A DNA stretch of 43,925 bases. It comes from Desulfuromonadales bacterium (lineage in GTDB: Bacteria > Desulfobacterota > Desulfuromonadia > Desulfuromonadales > JAAXQG01). The DNA lies in contig JAAXQG010000139.1 of NCBI GenBank assembly GCA_012974445.1, positions 1-43,925 of the forward strand, read 5' to 3'. How positions within the stretch are numbered: the first letter of the stretch is position 1; each line of letters begins with the position of its first letter. Below are positions 7,735-17,078 of this stretch, piece after piece. Made by a program: the position numbers and the translations under genes. The notes below the pieces were generated by a model that was not told the origin of the DNA, did not search any database, and saw only the letters and a list, made by a program, of their open reading frames with translations.

Positions 7735-10116
7735 ATGAGCAAGAAGTCAGATAAAAAAGAGAAACGCACCGTCCGGGTTCCGCCCCCTTCGGCGCTGCTG
7801 CATCCCAAGACCTCTAGGGAACAGAGTTATCAGCGTATGGCCATCCTGGTTCTTATGGCCATTTTGCTGACCCTGATCATCGTTCCCAAGGGCGGCTTCG
7901 TGCCCGACTATTACCGTCCCGGAGATGTGGCTTCGCGTGACATCAAGGCTCCTCGTGAGGTCCTGGTCGAAGACCGGGAGCTCACCGCCACCAAGAAGGT
8001 GGAGGCATCCGAGGCGGTTCGTCCCTTCTACGATCTGGCTTCAGGCAGCGCCCAGGCGGTGATGAGCCGCATTCTGAGAGCCATCGAACTCGCCGGAACT
8101 CAGGGGGAAGACGGCGTCTTGCCTGCGGACTTCTGGCCTCAGTTGGAAAAGGAGCTGGGATTTGTCCTGTCGGAGGAGGAGCTGGCCGGTCTGCTGAGGC
8201 TGCCTGAGAGCGGTGATCTTATGCCTGATCTGCGCCGCTCCCTGACGCCGCTGCTGCAACAGCGCATCGTCGGTAATCTCGACGTGCTGCTTAACGATCT
8301 CAAGGGCGGGATCCTGGTTCGGGATCTAGGAACCCAGAAGGAGTTTGAGCTGCGCAGTCCCCAGAAGATCAGGGATCCGGCGACCACTCTGGAAGAGGCC
8401 GGTCGCCTTCTGGAGCAGGCCGAAGGCTTAGATCCCCAGTCGCGCTTGTCGCTCTTCGCCATGCTGCGGCAGCTCATCCGTCCTAACCTGACCTTCAACA
8501 AGCAGGAAACCGAGGTCCGCAAGGTTCAGGCGTCCGAGGCCGTAGCTCCCGTGCTGTTTCAGCTCAAGAAGGGGGAGATGATCGTCCGAGAGGGGGAGCG
8601 AGTCTCCGAGGCGCAGATCAAGAAATTGAGAGCCCTGCGCGATATCGGCAGCGACTCCAGCACGCTGAGTATCGGCCTGGGACTTCTTCTGGCTATTGGG
8701 CTGCTGTTTCAATGTGGACACCGCTTCGCCAAGCGCAATCTCAGTACCTATAATCCGGTCAATCGGGATCTGTTCTTTCTCTCGCTCTGCCTGCTGGGTC
8801 TAATTATTCTGATAAAGCTGTCCATCTTTATCTTCTCGGCCCTGGGCAGTACCTTTCCCTATATCGACGCCTCCAGTTATTACTACCTGTTCCCCTTTGC
8901 CTTCGGTGCCATGCTCGTGCGCATGGTACTTAGCGCCGAGGTGGCGCTGCTTTTCGCTATCCTCTCCAGCGTGCTGCTGGGAATTCTTTTCGGTAACAGC
9001 CTCGAAATCACCCTCTTCGTGCTGGCCGCGAGCCTGACGGGGATTCACGGGCTGCGGCAGTGTAAGGAGCGTACCGTCCTCTACAAGGCAGGTATGCGGG
9101 TTTCGCTGGTCAGCCTGCTGATGGTAGTGGCGATTCATTTTCAGGTGGGCCGCGCCGCGGACCTTCAGCTGCTCTACAAGAGCGGTTTTGCGCTGCTGGG
9201 GGGCTTTTTCTCCTCTGTCCTGGTGACGGGCATGATTCCTCTGCTGGAATCGCTGTTCAAATACACCACCGATATCAAGCTACTGGAGCTGGCGAACCTC
9301 AACACACGGGCGTTGCGTGAGCTGATGATTCAGGCTCCCGGAACCTATCATCACTCCATCGTCGTAGGTAATCTTGTGGAAGCCGCCGCAGAGAAGGTAA
9401 ACGCCAACCCGCTGCTGGCCAGGGTGGCCGCCTATTATCATGATGTGGGCAAGGTCAAAAAGCCCCTCTATTTCATCGAAAACGTGCGGGAGCAGGAAAA
9501 CAAACACGATAAGCTGGCACCGTCCATGAGTGCCCTCATTCTGACCTCGCATGTCAAGGACGGGGTGGAGATTGCGCGGGAGAACAAACTGGGTGAGACG
9601 ATCCTGGATATTATCCGTCAACATCACGGCACGGGCCTGATAAAATTTTTCTATGACAAAGCGAAAAATAAGGCGGACCCCGACGTACAACAGATCTCCG
9701 AGAGGGATTACCGATATCCCGGGCCCAAACCGCAGTCCAAAGAGGCCGCGCTGATCATGCTGGCCGATGCTGTTGAGGCCGCCAGCCGTACGCTCACCGA
9801 TCCGACCCCGGCCCGCATCCAGGGTGTGGTGCAAAAGATTATTAACAATATTTTCATCGACGGGCAGCTCGACGAGTGCAATCTCACCCTGAAGGATCTG
9901 CACAGTATCGCCAAGAGTTTCAACAGGATTCTCTCCGGTATATTTCATCAGAGGATTGATTACCCCGATCCCGCTTACAAGGAGCGGGACAAGGATGCAG
10001 TGAAAAGGAAAAATCTTGAGGATACAAATAGACAACAGGCAAAAGACTCAGGCGGTTCCGATCGAGGAACTGGAGCAGGTAGCACAGAAGATCTTAAACG
10101 TCTTGGGATGTCCTGA
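7735..10116 (+). CDS. pgpH: 7TM-HD phosphodiesterase (PgpH, c-di-AMP type)
   Basis: PgpH proteins are membrane HD-domain phosphodiesterases; the Listeria member degrades cyclic di-AMP to pApA. The 793-residue protein has a first membrane segment at about 35-50, an extracytoplasmic 7TMR-HDED region to about 305, a bundle of membrane helices to about 500 and a cytoplasmic HD domain. HHSIVVGNL starts at His539 and the HD pair is His569-Asp570 in YYHDVGKVKKP; HHGTGL lies further on. The C-terminal tail is polar and low in complexity, and its last 101 bases are shared with the start of ybeY. The pair phoH-pgpH-ybeY is conserved in many Firmicutes and deltaproteobacteria. Whether this organism makes c-di-AMP is unknown, so the substrate is inferred from the family. 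Confidence 0.93.
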   Translation: MSKKSDKKEKRTVRVPPPSALLHPKTSREQSYQRMAILVLMAILLTLIIVPKGGFVPDYYRPGDVASRDIKAPREVLVEDRELTATKKVEASEAVRPFYDLASGSAQAVMSRILRAIELAGTQGEDGVLPADFWPQLEKELGFVLSEEELAGLLRLPESGDLMPDLRRSLTPLLQQRIVGNLDVLLNDLKGGILVRDLGTQKEFELRSPQKIRDPATTLEEAGRLLEQAEGLDPQSRLSLFAMLRQLIRPNLTFNKQETEVRKVQASEAVAPVLFQLKKGEMIVREGERVSEAQIKKLRALRDIGSDSSTLSIGLGLLLAIGLLFQCGHRFAKRNLSTYNPVNRDLFFLSLCLLGLIILIKLSIFIFSALGSTFPYIDASSYYYLFPFAFGAMLVRMVLSAEVALLFAILSSVLLGILFGNSLEITLFVLAASLTGIHGLRQCKERTVLYKAGMRVSLVSLLMVVAIHFQVGRAADLQLLYKSGFALLGGFFSSVLVTGMIPLLESLFKYTTDIKLLELANLNTRALRELMIQAPGTYHHSIVVGNLVEAAAEKVNANPLLARVAAYYHDVGKVKKPLYFIENVREQENKHDKLAPSMSALILTSHVKDGVEIARENKLGETILDIIRQHHGTGLIKFFYDKAKNKADPDVQQISERDYRYPGPKPQSKEAALIMLADAVEAASRTLTDPTPARIQGVVQKIINNIFIDGQLDECNLTLKDLHSIAKSFNRILSGIFHQRIDYPDPAYKERDKDAVKRKNLEDTNRQQAKDSGGSDRGTGAGSTEDLKRLGMS

Positions 10117-10471
10117 GGCCGAGCTTTCCATTTCCATCGTCAGCGATGAGGAAATTCGGGAAGTGAATCGGGACTATCTCCAGCGTGACAAGAGCACCAA
10201 CGTGATCTCTTTCTCTCAGCTCGAAGGCGAAGGGGTTCCGGGTTCGGATGAACTCCTCGGCGACGTGATCATCTCCGCCGATACGGCCGCTCGTGATGCC
10301 CAGGAGGCAGGGGGAGCTTTTTTGAGTGAACTCTACTTTTTGCTCGTCCACGGCGTGCTTCATCTGTGCGGCTATGATCATGAGCGGGGCACCGAGGAAG
10401 AGGCTGCGCTCATGGAGGATAAGGAGGCGGAGATCTTCACTCTGATCCGCAAGGAATTTTTATGCAACTGA
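10016..10471 (+). CDS. ybeY: endoribonuclease YbeY
   Basis: YbeY is a zinc-dependent RNase needed for 16S rRNA 3' maturation and ribosome quality control. The 151-residue protein shows the H-x3-H-x5-H metal site as His112, His116 and His122 in HGVLHLCGYDH. RDKSTNVISFS (57-67) is the other family signature. The start is TTG at 10016, supported by AAAAGGA placed 7 bases before it and by the family-like N-terminus MRIQIDNRQK. This places the first 101 bases inside pgpH in another frame, so the two genes are probably translationally coupled. Confidence 0.95.
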   Translation: MRIQIDNRQKTQAVPIEELEQVAQKILNVLGCPEAELSISIVSDEEIREVNRDYLQRDKSTNVISFSQLEGEGVPGSDELLGDVIISADTAARDAQEAGGAFLSELYFLLVHGVLHLCGYDHERGTEEEAALMEDKEAEIFTLIRKEFLCN

Positions 10472-10534
10472 ATCTGGTCGTCATGATACAGCGGGGTTCC
10501 CGCATCGGGGAACGTGGAAAGGGAGGACGGATTC

Positions 10535-11392
10535 TTGGACAGTGACCATTCGGGTCCCAGATCGAATATTTTTGAAGGGCTGAAAAAACTACTGCCTTAT
10601 CGCCGCAAGTCCTTGAGCGGCAAGCAGGTGCTGCAGGAATTCATCGATGAGTCTGAAGGGGAGGGGCTGATCAATGAAGAAGAAGGAGATATGCTCCAGT
10701 CGATCATCGAGTTCAAGGAGACGATTGTTCGTGAAATAATCGTCCCCCGAACCGATATGGTCTGCTGTAGCCTCGAAGATCCCCTTGACTTGGTGGTGGA
10801 AACCATTCTTTCGAGCGGGCACTCCAGGGTCCCGATCTATGAAGGGACTGTCGATCGTATTGTCGGGCTGGTTTATGCGAAGGATCTGCTTAAATTCTGG
10901 AGTCGCGGCGACTCCACCCCCAGCATCGAGTCGGTGATGCGCCCCCCCTATTACGTTCCAGAAACCAAAAAGGTTGAAGAGTTGCTTCGGGAATTTCGTT
11001 CCCGTCGTGTTCATATCGCCATTGTTATCGACGAGTATGGAGGGACTTCGGGGCTGATCACCTTCGAGGATCTCATCGAGGAGATCATCGGCGATATACA
11101 GGACGAGTATGATCTGGAGGAGGACTGGCTGGAAGTCCAGGAGGACGGAAAGGTTGTCGTCGATGCCCGCTTGAGTATCGATGAGCTTCAGGAACATTTC
11201 GATATCCAGGTGGATCGCGATAAGTTTGACACCGTCGGCGGTTATTTATTTAATCTGCTCGGCCATGTGCCCCGGCAGGGAGAGGTAATCGAGGACGGCC
11301 CCTTGCAGATGGTGGTTCTGAAATGCGACGAACGCAAGATCCATAAGGTATGCATCGAGAAGCGCGATCCCGCTTCGGGCTCAGCCGGCTGA
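10535..11392 (+). CDS. corC: CorC/HlyC-type CBS-domain protein
   Basis: The protein belongs to the CorC/YbeX group, linked to magnesium/cobalt efflux, and next to ybeY and lnt as in E. coli (ybeZ-ybeY-corC-lnt). An acidic N-terminal stretch is followed by two CBS domains (about 70-190), the second containing VIDEYGGTSGLITFEDLIEEIIGD-like text, and a C-terminal CorC_HlyC domain (about 205-280) with FDTVGGYLFNLLGHVP. No transmembrane DUF21 domain precedes the CBS pair, so this is the soluble short form. The TTG at 10535 is preferred over GTG 10514 because GGGAGG lies 8-12 bases before it, giving 285 residues. Its direct role in ion transport is inferred only from the family name. Confidence 0.9.
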   Translation: MDSDHSGPRSNIFEGLKKLLPYRRKSLSGKQVLQEFIDESEGEGLINEEEGDMLQSIIEFKETIVREIIVPRTDMVCCSLEDPLDLVVETILSSGHSRVPIYEGTVDRIVGLVYAKDLLKFWSRGDSTPSIESVMRPPYYVPETKKVEELLREFRSRRVHIAIVIDEYGGTSGLITFEDLIEEIIGDIQDEYDLEEDWLEVQEDGKVVVDARLSIDELQEHFDIQVDRDKFDTVGGYLFNLLGHVPRQGEVIEDGPLQMVVLKCDERKIHKVCIEKRDPASGSAG

Positions 11393-11400
11393 GAATTCCC

Positions 11401-12912
11401 ATGTCCCTGCTTCCCCGATCGTACGACCTGTGGGCAATTTTTTCGGGTCTTTTATTGGCTCTGGCCTTTCCCTCTGCTGATTTCGGGTTTCTCGCCTGGT
11501 TCGCCCTGGTCCCTCTGCTTTGCGTTGCGCACCGTCACCCTTTTCGCAGCGGTTTTATCTGCGGTCTGAGCTTTTTTGCTTTCGTTCTTTACTGGCTCAA
11601 CATCGTGATGACCACCTACGGACGCCTTCACCCGGCTCTGTCGGTGGTGGCCTATCTGCTGCTCTGTGCCTATCTTGCGCTCTATTTCGGGCTGTCCACC
11701 TGGGCGGCCTGTCGACTCAGGGAGGTCCGGGGGGTTGCCCTTTACCTGAGTCTTCCGCTGTTCTGGGTTGCGGCGGAATTCCTGCGTTCCTTCTTGCTCA
11801 GCGGTTTTCCCTGGGCACTGCTGGGGTATTCGCAGCAGGGGGTATTGCCCCTTATCCAGTCGGCTGATCTCTTCGGTGTCTACGGGCTGAGCTTTCTGCT
11901 GCTGCTCTCAAACGGAGTCCTGGCAGGAGCCTTGAGTCCTGCAGAGCGAGGGACTCGTTCCTGGCGCCTGGCTCTGGCGGCCCTGCTGATTTTGTTTGCA
12001 GCCAACCTGGGCTATGGGCTCTACCGTTTGGGGCAGCCGGTTGCTGCATCGCAGAAGTCGCTGCGGGTGGCGCTGATTCAGGGCAATATCCCTCAAGATC
12101 TCAAGTGGGATCCCGCTTTTCAGAGCGGTACCCTCGATATCTATGAGCGCCTGTCCCTGGAGGCTGCCGATGCTTCACCCGTCGATCTTATTGTCTGGCC
12201 CGAGAGTGCGACCCCTTTTTATTATCAGCAAGCCGGTGAGCTTTCCCGCAGGGTCGACGAGGTTGCACGGCAGACGGGAGCCCATCTGCTCTTCGGAAGT
12301 CCCGCTTACGAAAGAGGCTATCAGCAGGTCAAGTATCTCAATAGCGCCTTTCTACTTTCCCCCGAGGCGCAGCGCCTTGGCCGCAGCGACAAAATTCATC
12401 TGGTTCCTTTCGGTGAATATGTGCCCCTGGCCAGCTTTTTTCCTTTTATCGAAAAACTGGTCGTGGGTATCGGCGACTTCTCCCCCGGGACCGTAACCCC
12501 CTTGCCCATGGACGGACTGCGCCTGGGTACCCTGGTTTGTTTCGAATCCATCTTTCCAGAGCTGGCACGGGACTATGTCCGTTCAGGGGCCAATGTACTG
12601 GTTAATATCACCAACGATGCATGGTTTGGACGATCTTCGGCTCCCTATCAGCATCTGGTCATGAGTCAGTTCCGGGCCGTGGAGACCCGCACTCCAGTGG
12701 TGCGAGCCGCCAATACAGGCTTTTCGGCCTTCATCTCTCCCACCGGTGAGGTGCTGGAGCGTACGAGTCTCTTCGAACCTGCGGCTCTTACGGGGAGCCT
12801 GAATCCGGCCCGGGGGCAGACCTTCTATGTCCGCTACGGGGATCTGCTGCCCATGTTCTGCTTACTGACGAGTCTGGTCTGGCTGGTCCAGACCCGCCGC
12901 CGGTATCGCTGA
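11401..12912 (+). CDS. lnt: apolipoprotein N-acyltransferase
   Basis: Lnt adds the third acyl chain to the N-terminal cysteine of lipoproteins in the inner membrane, which allows their sorting by the Lol system encoded 3 kb downstream (lolCD). The 503-residue protein has about six membrane helices in its first 210 residues, a periplasmic nitrilase domain and a final membrane helix. The catalytic triad is visible as Glu268 in VWPESATPF, Lys331 in DKIHLVPFGEYVP and Cys380 in LVCFESIFPEL. The ATG at 11401 is 8 bases after the corC stop; an in-frame ATG at 11350 inside corC is possible but less likely. Confidence 0.95.
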   Translation: MSLLPRSYDLWAIFSGLLLALAFPSADFGFLAWFALVPLLCVAHRHPFRSGFICGLSFFAFVLYWLNIVMTTYGRLHPALSVVAYLLLCAYLALYFGLSTWAACRLREVRGVALYLSLPLFWVAAEFLRSFLLSGFPWALLGYSQQGVLPLIQSADLFGVYGLSFLLLLSNGVLAGALSPAERGTRSWRLALAALLILFAANLGYGLYRLGQPVAASQKSLRVALIQGNIPQDLKWDPAFQSGTLDIYERLSLEAADASPVDLIVWPESATPFYYQQAGELSRRVDEVARQTGAHLLFGSPAYERGYQQVKYLNSAFLLSPEAQRLGRSDKIHLVPFGEYVPLASFFPFIEKLVVGIGDFSPGTVTPLPMDGLRLGTLVCFESIFPELARDYVRSGANVLVNITNDAWFGRSSAPYQHLVMSQFRAVETRTPVVRAANTGFSAFISPTGEVLERTSLFEPAALTGSLNPARGQTFYVRYGDLLPMFCLLTSLVWLVQTRRRYR

Positions 12913-13002
12913 TGGCTTCAGGTGGGGATGGACAAAGCACTATAGCTCTGCCCCCTCTTTTTGGCTGGCCCGCCTGAATTCCTGGTTTTGCTCGATGAGT
13001 GG

Positions 13003-13032
13003 TTGCCCACAGCGGTGGGACCCATGTATAAT
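13003..13032 (+). promoter_or_regulatory. candidate prfB promoter
   Basis: A perfect TATAAT (13027-13032) lies 18 bases after TTGCCC (13003-13008). A leader of about 30 bases would reach the prfB ATG at 13071. This suggests that prfB starts a new unit after lnt. Confidence 0.5.
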
Positions 13033-13070
13033 CGCTGCTTTCAAATTTCAGTCGAAAGGTTTTTACAGTT

Positions 13071-14172
13071 ATGTTTCGTGACGAAAAAGAGACTCTCCGG
13101 GAACTGATGATCAAGGTAAACGAGCTCAGGGGGTATCTTTGACGTTCCTGGCAAGAAGGAGCGTATATCAGAGTTAGATGCTGAAATTTCAGGCCCTGGT
13201 TTCTGGGACCGTGGAGATGAGGCTCAGGATCTATTGCGGGAGCGAACCTCTCTGGAGAAGGTCGTGGAGACACTCGATGGTGCAGGCCAGGAGATCGAAG
13301 ACCTTCAACTGCTGATTGAGCTGGGAGAAGAGGAGCAGGACGAAGAGGTGCTTCTTGAGATCCGGGAGCAGATCCCTTTGATCGAAAAAGTCCTCGCCCA
13401 GATGGAGTTTGCACGCATGCTCTCCGGACCTCATGACAGCCACAATGCCATCGTCAGTATTAATGCCGGGGCCGGTGGAACCGAGGCCCAGGACTGGGCG
13501 GAGATGCTTCTACGCATGTACCTGCGCTATTTCGAGCGTAAGGGCTATCGCGCCGAGCTGACCGAATGTCAGGCTGGAGACGAGGCCGGGATCAAGAGCG
13601 CCACCGTTGAGGTTCAGGGGGAATACGCCTATGGATATCTCAAGGCGGAGAAGGGGATCCATCGCCTGGTGCGTATTTCTCCCTACGATTCCAACGCCCG
13701 ACGCCATACCTCCTTCTGTTCGGTCTTCGTCTTTCCGGAGCTCAACGATGAAGTCGAGATAGAAATTCTCGATAAGGATCTCAAGGTCGATACCTACAGG
13801 GCCAGTGGCGCCGGAGGCCAGCACGTCAACAAGACCGATTCGGCGATCCGCATTACTCATATTCCCTCGGGTGTCGTGGTGTCCTGCCAGAATGAGCGCT
13901 CCCAGCACAAGAATCGTTCAACGGCCATGAAGCAGCTCAAGGGGCGACTCTACGAGTTGGAACGGCAGAAAAAAGAAGAGGAAGCCGGGGTTCTTGGCGG
14001 AGAGAAGAAGGAGATCGGCTGGGGCAGCCAGATAAGGTCCTACGTGCTTCACCCCTACCGTATGGTGAAAGATCATCGTACCAGTTTCGAGGTGGGTAAC
14101 ACCGACGCGGTTCTGGACGGTGCAATCGACGGATTTATCGAGGCGTATCTGCTCAGCCGTGCCGAAAGCTGA
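13071..14172 (+). CDS. prfB: peptide chain release factor 2 (programmed frameshift)
   Basis: RF2 recognises UGA and UAA stop codons on the ribosome and triggers peptide release. The gene is read as 13071-13139 joined to 13141-14172 by a +1 shift at an in-frame TGA (13140-13142), giving 366 residues, against 365 in E. coli. GGQ is at 248-250 in SGAGGQHVNKTDSA. The stop-recognition tripeptide, SPF in E. coli RF2, reads Ser203-Pro204-Tyr205 (RISPYDSNARRHTSF). The upstream ATG has AAAGG 11 bases before it. It is followed by lysS, a pairing also common elsewhere. The reading frame without the shift would miss the first 23 residues and look like a gene starting at 13234, which would be a wrong call. 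Confidence 0.97.
13128..13143 (+). promoter_or_regulatory. prfB +1 programmed frameshift site
   Basis: The site AGGGGG TAT CTT TGA C has all classical parts: an internal Shine-Dalgarno-like AGGGGG (13128-13133), a 3-base spacer, the slippery CTT (13137-13139) and a poorly terminating TGA followed by C. Low RF2 delays termination at TGA, so the ribosome slips and makes more RF2: an autoregulatory loop known from E. coli. Confidence 0.97.
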
Positions 14173-14217
14173 ACTTTGTAGATTACAGGGTTGAGCCTTC
14201 GTAAGGGGGCTTAATCC

Positions 14218-14246
14218 TTGACTTCATCTACCCCGGGCGTTAGTTT
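14218..14246 (+). promoter_or_regulatory. weak candidate lysS promoter
   Basis: TTGACT (14218-14223) and TAGTTT (14241-14246) are spaced by 17 bases in the 111-base gap before lysS. The -10 box is poor. An imperfect hairpin at about 14193-14212 precedes it. Confidence 0.25.
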
Positions 14247-14283
14247 GGCTGACTTCTCGACGAGGGTGAAAGGTTGATATTCA

Positions 14284-15768
14284 ATGGAAGAAAAAAACGA
14301 GATTCTCAGGCAACGCCGGGATAAGTTGAAGACGTTTCGCAGCGAAGGGATCAATCCCTTTGCCAACGATTTTCGCGTCAGCCATGGCTCGGGAGAGATC
14401 CTTTCCCAGTACGCCGAGGCGACCACCGAAGAACTTGAGCAGGTTGAAACCGTCTTTGCTGTGGCCGGTCGCATCATGGCGCGTCGTGATTTCGGCAAGG
14501 CCGCCTTCATTCAGCTTCAGGATCAGGCAGGGCGCCTTCAGGTTTACATTAATAAAGCATCTGTAGGTGATGAATCTTTCGAGCTTTTCCGGCGTGTCGA
14601 TATAGGGGATTTGGTCGGGGTGACCGGTCGTGCTTTCAGAACCAAAACCGGCGAGTTCTCTCTGCGGGCTGAGGGTTTTCGCCTGCTGACCAAGTCGGTT
14701 CTGCCTTTGCCGGAGAAGTGGCACGGTCTGACCGATGTAGAGACCCGTTATCGCCAGCGCTATCTGGATCTCATCGTTAATCAGGATGTGCGTGACGTCT
14801 TCGTCAAGCGCAGCCAGATCGTGAGCTGCCTTCGTGACTTCATGTCCCGTCAGGGTTTTCTCGAAGTCGAAACCCCTATGATGCAGCCCATTGCCGGCGG
14901 CGCTACGGCCCGCCCCTTCGTGACGCATCACAACAGCCTGAAGATGGATCTTTTTCTTCGCATCGCTCCCGAACTCTACCTCAAGCGTTTGGTGGTAGGG
15001 GGCTTTGACCGGGTATTTGAGATCAACCGGAACTTCCGCAACGAGGGAATTTCCATTCGTCACAATCCCGAGTTCACCATGATGGAGTTCTATCAGGCCT
15101 ATGCCACCTATGAGGACCTGATGGAGATGACCGAAGAGATGATCTGTGAGGTCGCCGAGAAGGTCTGTGGCTCCACTCAGATCAGCTACGGTGGTGAGCC
15201 CGTGGACCTTTCCCGCCCCTGGGATCGCCTCACGGTCAAGGAAGCCATCGTCAAGCACGGCGGCGTTGATGCGAAGGCCCTGGAGACCCGCGAGAGCCTG
15301 CTGGGGGTTGCCAAATCCCTGGGCGTCGCTGTGGATCCCAAGATGGGGCCCGGGAAGATGTTGATGGAGATTTTCGATTGCGTGGCCGAGCCCAAGCTCT
15401 GGAACCCGACCTTCATTACCGAGTACCCGACCGAGGTCTCCCCTCTGTCGCGCAAGAACGACGCTAATCCCGATGTAGTGGATCGCTTTGAGCTCTTTGT
15501 GGTCGGACGGGAGTTGGCCAATGCCTTCTCCGAGCTCAATGATCCCGAAGATCAGAGGGAGCGCTTTCTGGGTCAGTTGGCCGAAAAGGAAGCGGGGGAC
15601 GACGAGGCCCACGCCATGGACGAGGATTATATCCGCGCTCTGGAGTACGGCTTGCCCCCCACGGCAGGAGAGGGGATCGGCATCGATCGTCTTGTCATGC
15701 TGCTTACCGACTCCGCCTCTATCCGGGATGTCATTCTCTTTCCTCAGCTCAAGAAAGAGAGCCACTGA
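14284..15768 (+). CDS. lysS: lysyl-tRNA synthetase, class II
   Basis: LysS charges tRNA-Lys with lysine using ATP. The 494 residues are typical. An N-terminal OB-fold anticodon-binding domain (about 50-160) is followed by the class II catalytic core: motif 1 around FLEVETPMMQPIAGG, motif 2 FEINRNFRNEGISIRHNPEFT, and motif 3 GEGIGIDRLVMLL near the C-terminus. The ATG at 14284 has GAAAGG about 10 bases before it. It lies between prfB and lolC, 32 bases upstream of the latter. Confidence 0.98.
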   Translation: MEEKNEILRQRRDKLKTFRSEGINPFANDFRVSHGSGEILSQYAEATTEELEQVETVFAVAGRIMARRDFGKAAFIQLQDQAGRLQVYINKASVGDESFELFRRVDIGDLVGVTGRAFRTKTGEFSLRAEGFRLLTKSVLPLPEKWHGLTDVETRYRQRYLDLIVNQDVRDVFVKRSQIVSCLRDFMSRQGFLEVETPMMQPIAGGATARPFVTHHNSLKMDLFLRIAPELYLKRLVVGGFDRVFEINRNFRNEGISIRHNPEFTMMEFYQAYATYEDLMEMTEEMICEVAEKVCGSTQISYGGEPVDLSRPWDRLTVKEAIVKHGGVDAKALETRESLLGVAKSLGVAVDPKMGPGKMLMEIFDCVAEPKLWNPTFITEYPTEVSPLSRKNDANPDVVDRFELFVVGRELANAFSELNDPEDQRERFLGQLAEKEAGDDEAHAMDEDYIRALEYGLPPTAGEGIGIDRLVMLLTDSASIRDVILFPQLKKESH

Positions 15769-15800
15769 ACCGGTGTCACTTCTTCTAGTTGAGCGTTTGA

Positions 15801-17069
15801 ATGGACGGACTGCGCCTCATGGGCTATGAGCTTTTCGTCAGTCTGAGATACCTGCGGGCCAAGCGCAAGCAGACCTTCATCTCGGTGATCTCCTTCATCT
15901 CCATTGCGGGGGTGACGCTGGGGGTCGCTGCGCTCATCGTCGTGCTGGCGGTGATGACCGGTTTTCATGACGGGGTGCGCAAGCAGATTCTTGGGAACAT
16001 TCCCCATGTGTTGATTCAGCACTATGGGGGGGGGATGGCCGAGCCTCAGTCTGTGATCGATGTTGCCTCCGCCACGCCTAACGTGCTGAGCGCTCAGCCT
16101 TTTGTCTCGCGTGAAGCGATGCTGCTGGCCCAGGGCAATGTGTCCGCAGTCAGTGTCAAGGGAGTCGCTGAGGGCAACAAGGTCTTCAACCAGGAGTTTC
16201 TCACCCTGGGTGGCCGACCGGTTCAGGAGTACTTCTTCGAGCCCAAAGAGGGGCTGCCCGGTATCGCCATCGCCATGGATACGGCCACAACTCTCGGAGT
16301 GGCCGTGGGGGACCGCATCAATGTCATCCCGCCGGAGTTCAACGTGACCCCCTTCGGGGTGATTCCCAAGATGAAGCCCTTCGAGGTCGTGGGTATCACC
16401 ACGGCCGGCAGCGGTATCGTCGATGCGTTCTATGCCTATATCTCCCTTGAGCAGGCCCAGCTATTTCTCGGCACCGAAGGGATGGTGACCGGGGTCGAGG
16501 TCGAGGTTGACCACTTCGACCATGTGGCTGAGGTCACGGAGTTGTTGCGGGAAAAGCTTCCCTTCCCCCTGTCGGTACGCTCCTGGGAGGATCTCTTCGG
16601 TTCCTTTCTTTCGGCGCTGAAGCTGGAGAAACTGGGACTCTTTATCGTTCTGACCATTATTATTCTGGTGGCGGCTTTCAATATCGCCACCACTCTGATC
16701 ATGGTGGTGATGGAGAAAAGCAAGGATATCGCGGTGCTTCGATCCATGGGGGCAACTTCCCGCAGTATCACCCGTATTTTCATGCTTGAGGGACTTATTA
16801 TCGGATCCATGGGCACGCTGCTCGGCACTGCCCTCGGTGTTGGCATCGCCACCCATGCCGATGCGATTATCAAGGCTCTGGAGGGGATCTTTAAAATCAA
16901 GATTTTCGAAAAGAGCGTCTACGGCATGGATAGTTTTCCTTCGGTGGTGCATGGTTCCGATGTGCTCGCCGTGGCTCTGGTGGCCATGGGGATTTCGCTC
17001 TTTGCCACCCTGTATCCGGCCTGGCGCGCTTCGCGCATGGATCCCGCCGAAGCGCTGCGTTATGGATAA
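15801..17069 (+). CDS. lolC: lipoprotein-releasing ABC permease LolC/E
   Basis: LolCDE extracts mature lipoproteins from the inner membrane and hands them to LolA. The 422-residue protein has the family architecture: a membrane helix near residues 26-50 (FISVISFISIAGVTLGVAALIVVLAVMTGF region), a periplasmic MacB-like domain, and three C-terminal helices, ending DPAEALRYG. Only one permease gene is present, so the complex may be a homodimer of one LolC/E type (LolF-like), as inferred for many non-enteric bacteria. The ATG at 15801 is used; ATG 15819 is an alternative. lolD begins 10 bases after its stop. Confidence 0.93.
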   Translation: MDGLRLMGYELFVSLRYLRAKRKQTFISVISFISIAGVTLGVAALIVVLAVMTGFHDGVRKQILGNIPHVLIQHYGGGMAEPQSVIDVASATPNVLSAQPFVSREAMLLAQGNVSAVSVKGVAEGNKVFNQEFLTLGGRPVQEYFFEPKEGLPGIAIAMDTATTLGVAVGDRINVIPPEFNVTPFGVIPKMKPFEVVGITTAGSGIVDAFYAYISLEQAQLFLGTEGMVTGVEVEVDHFDHVAEVTELLREKLPFPLSVRSWEDLFGSFLSALKLEKLGLFIVLTIIILVAAFNIATTLIMVVMEKSKDIAVLRSMGATSRSITRIFMLEGLIIGSMGTLLGTALGVGIATHADAIIKALEGIFKIKIFEKSVYGMDSFPSVVHGSDVLAVALVAMGISLFATLYPAWRASRMDPAEALRYG

Positions 17070-17078
17070 GGGGCTGTC

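Noticed and set aside
7577-7738. 53-codon open frame in the phoH-pgpH gap, with stop overlapping the pgpH start
   Set aside because: It lies inside a repeat-like element and its product has no protein-like features. I keep it only as a possible leader, not as a gene.
14281-15765. 494-codon open frame on the strand opposite lysS
   Set aside because: It mirrors lysS almost exactly. GC-rich codon use opens the antisense frame; the lysS motifs are unmistakable and the antisense product has no family features.
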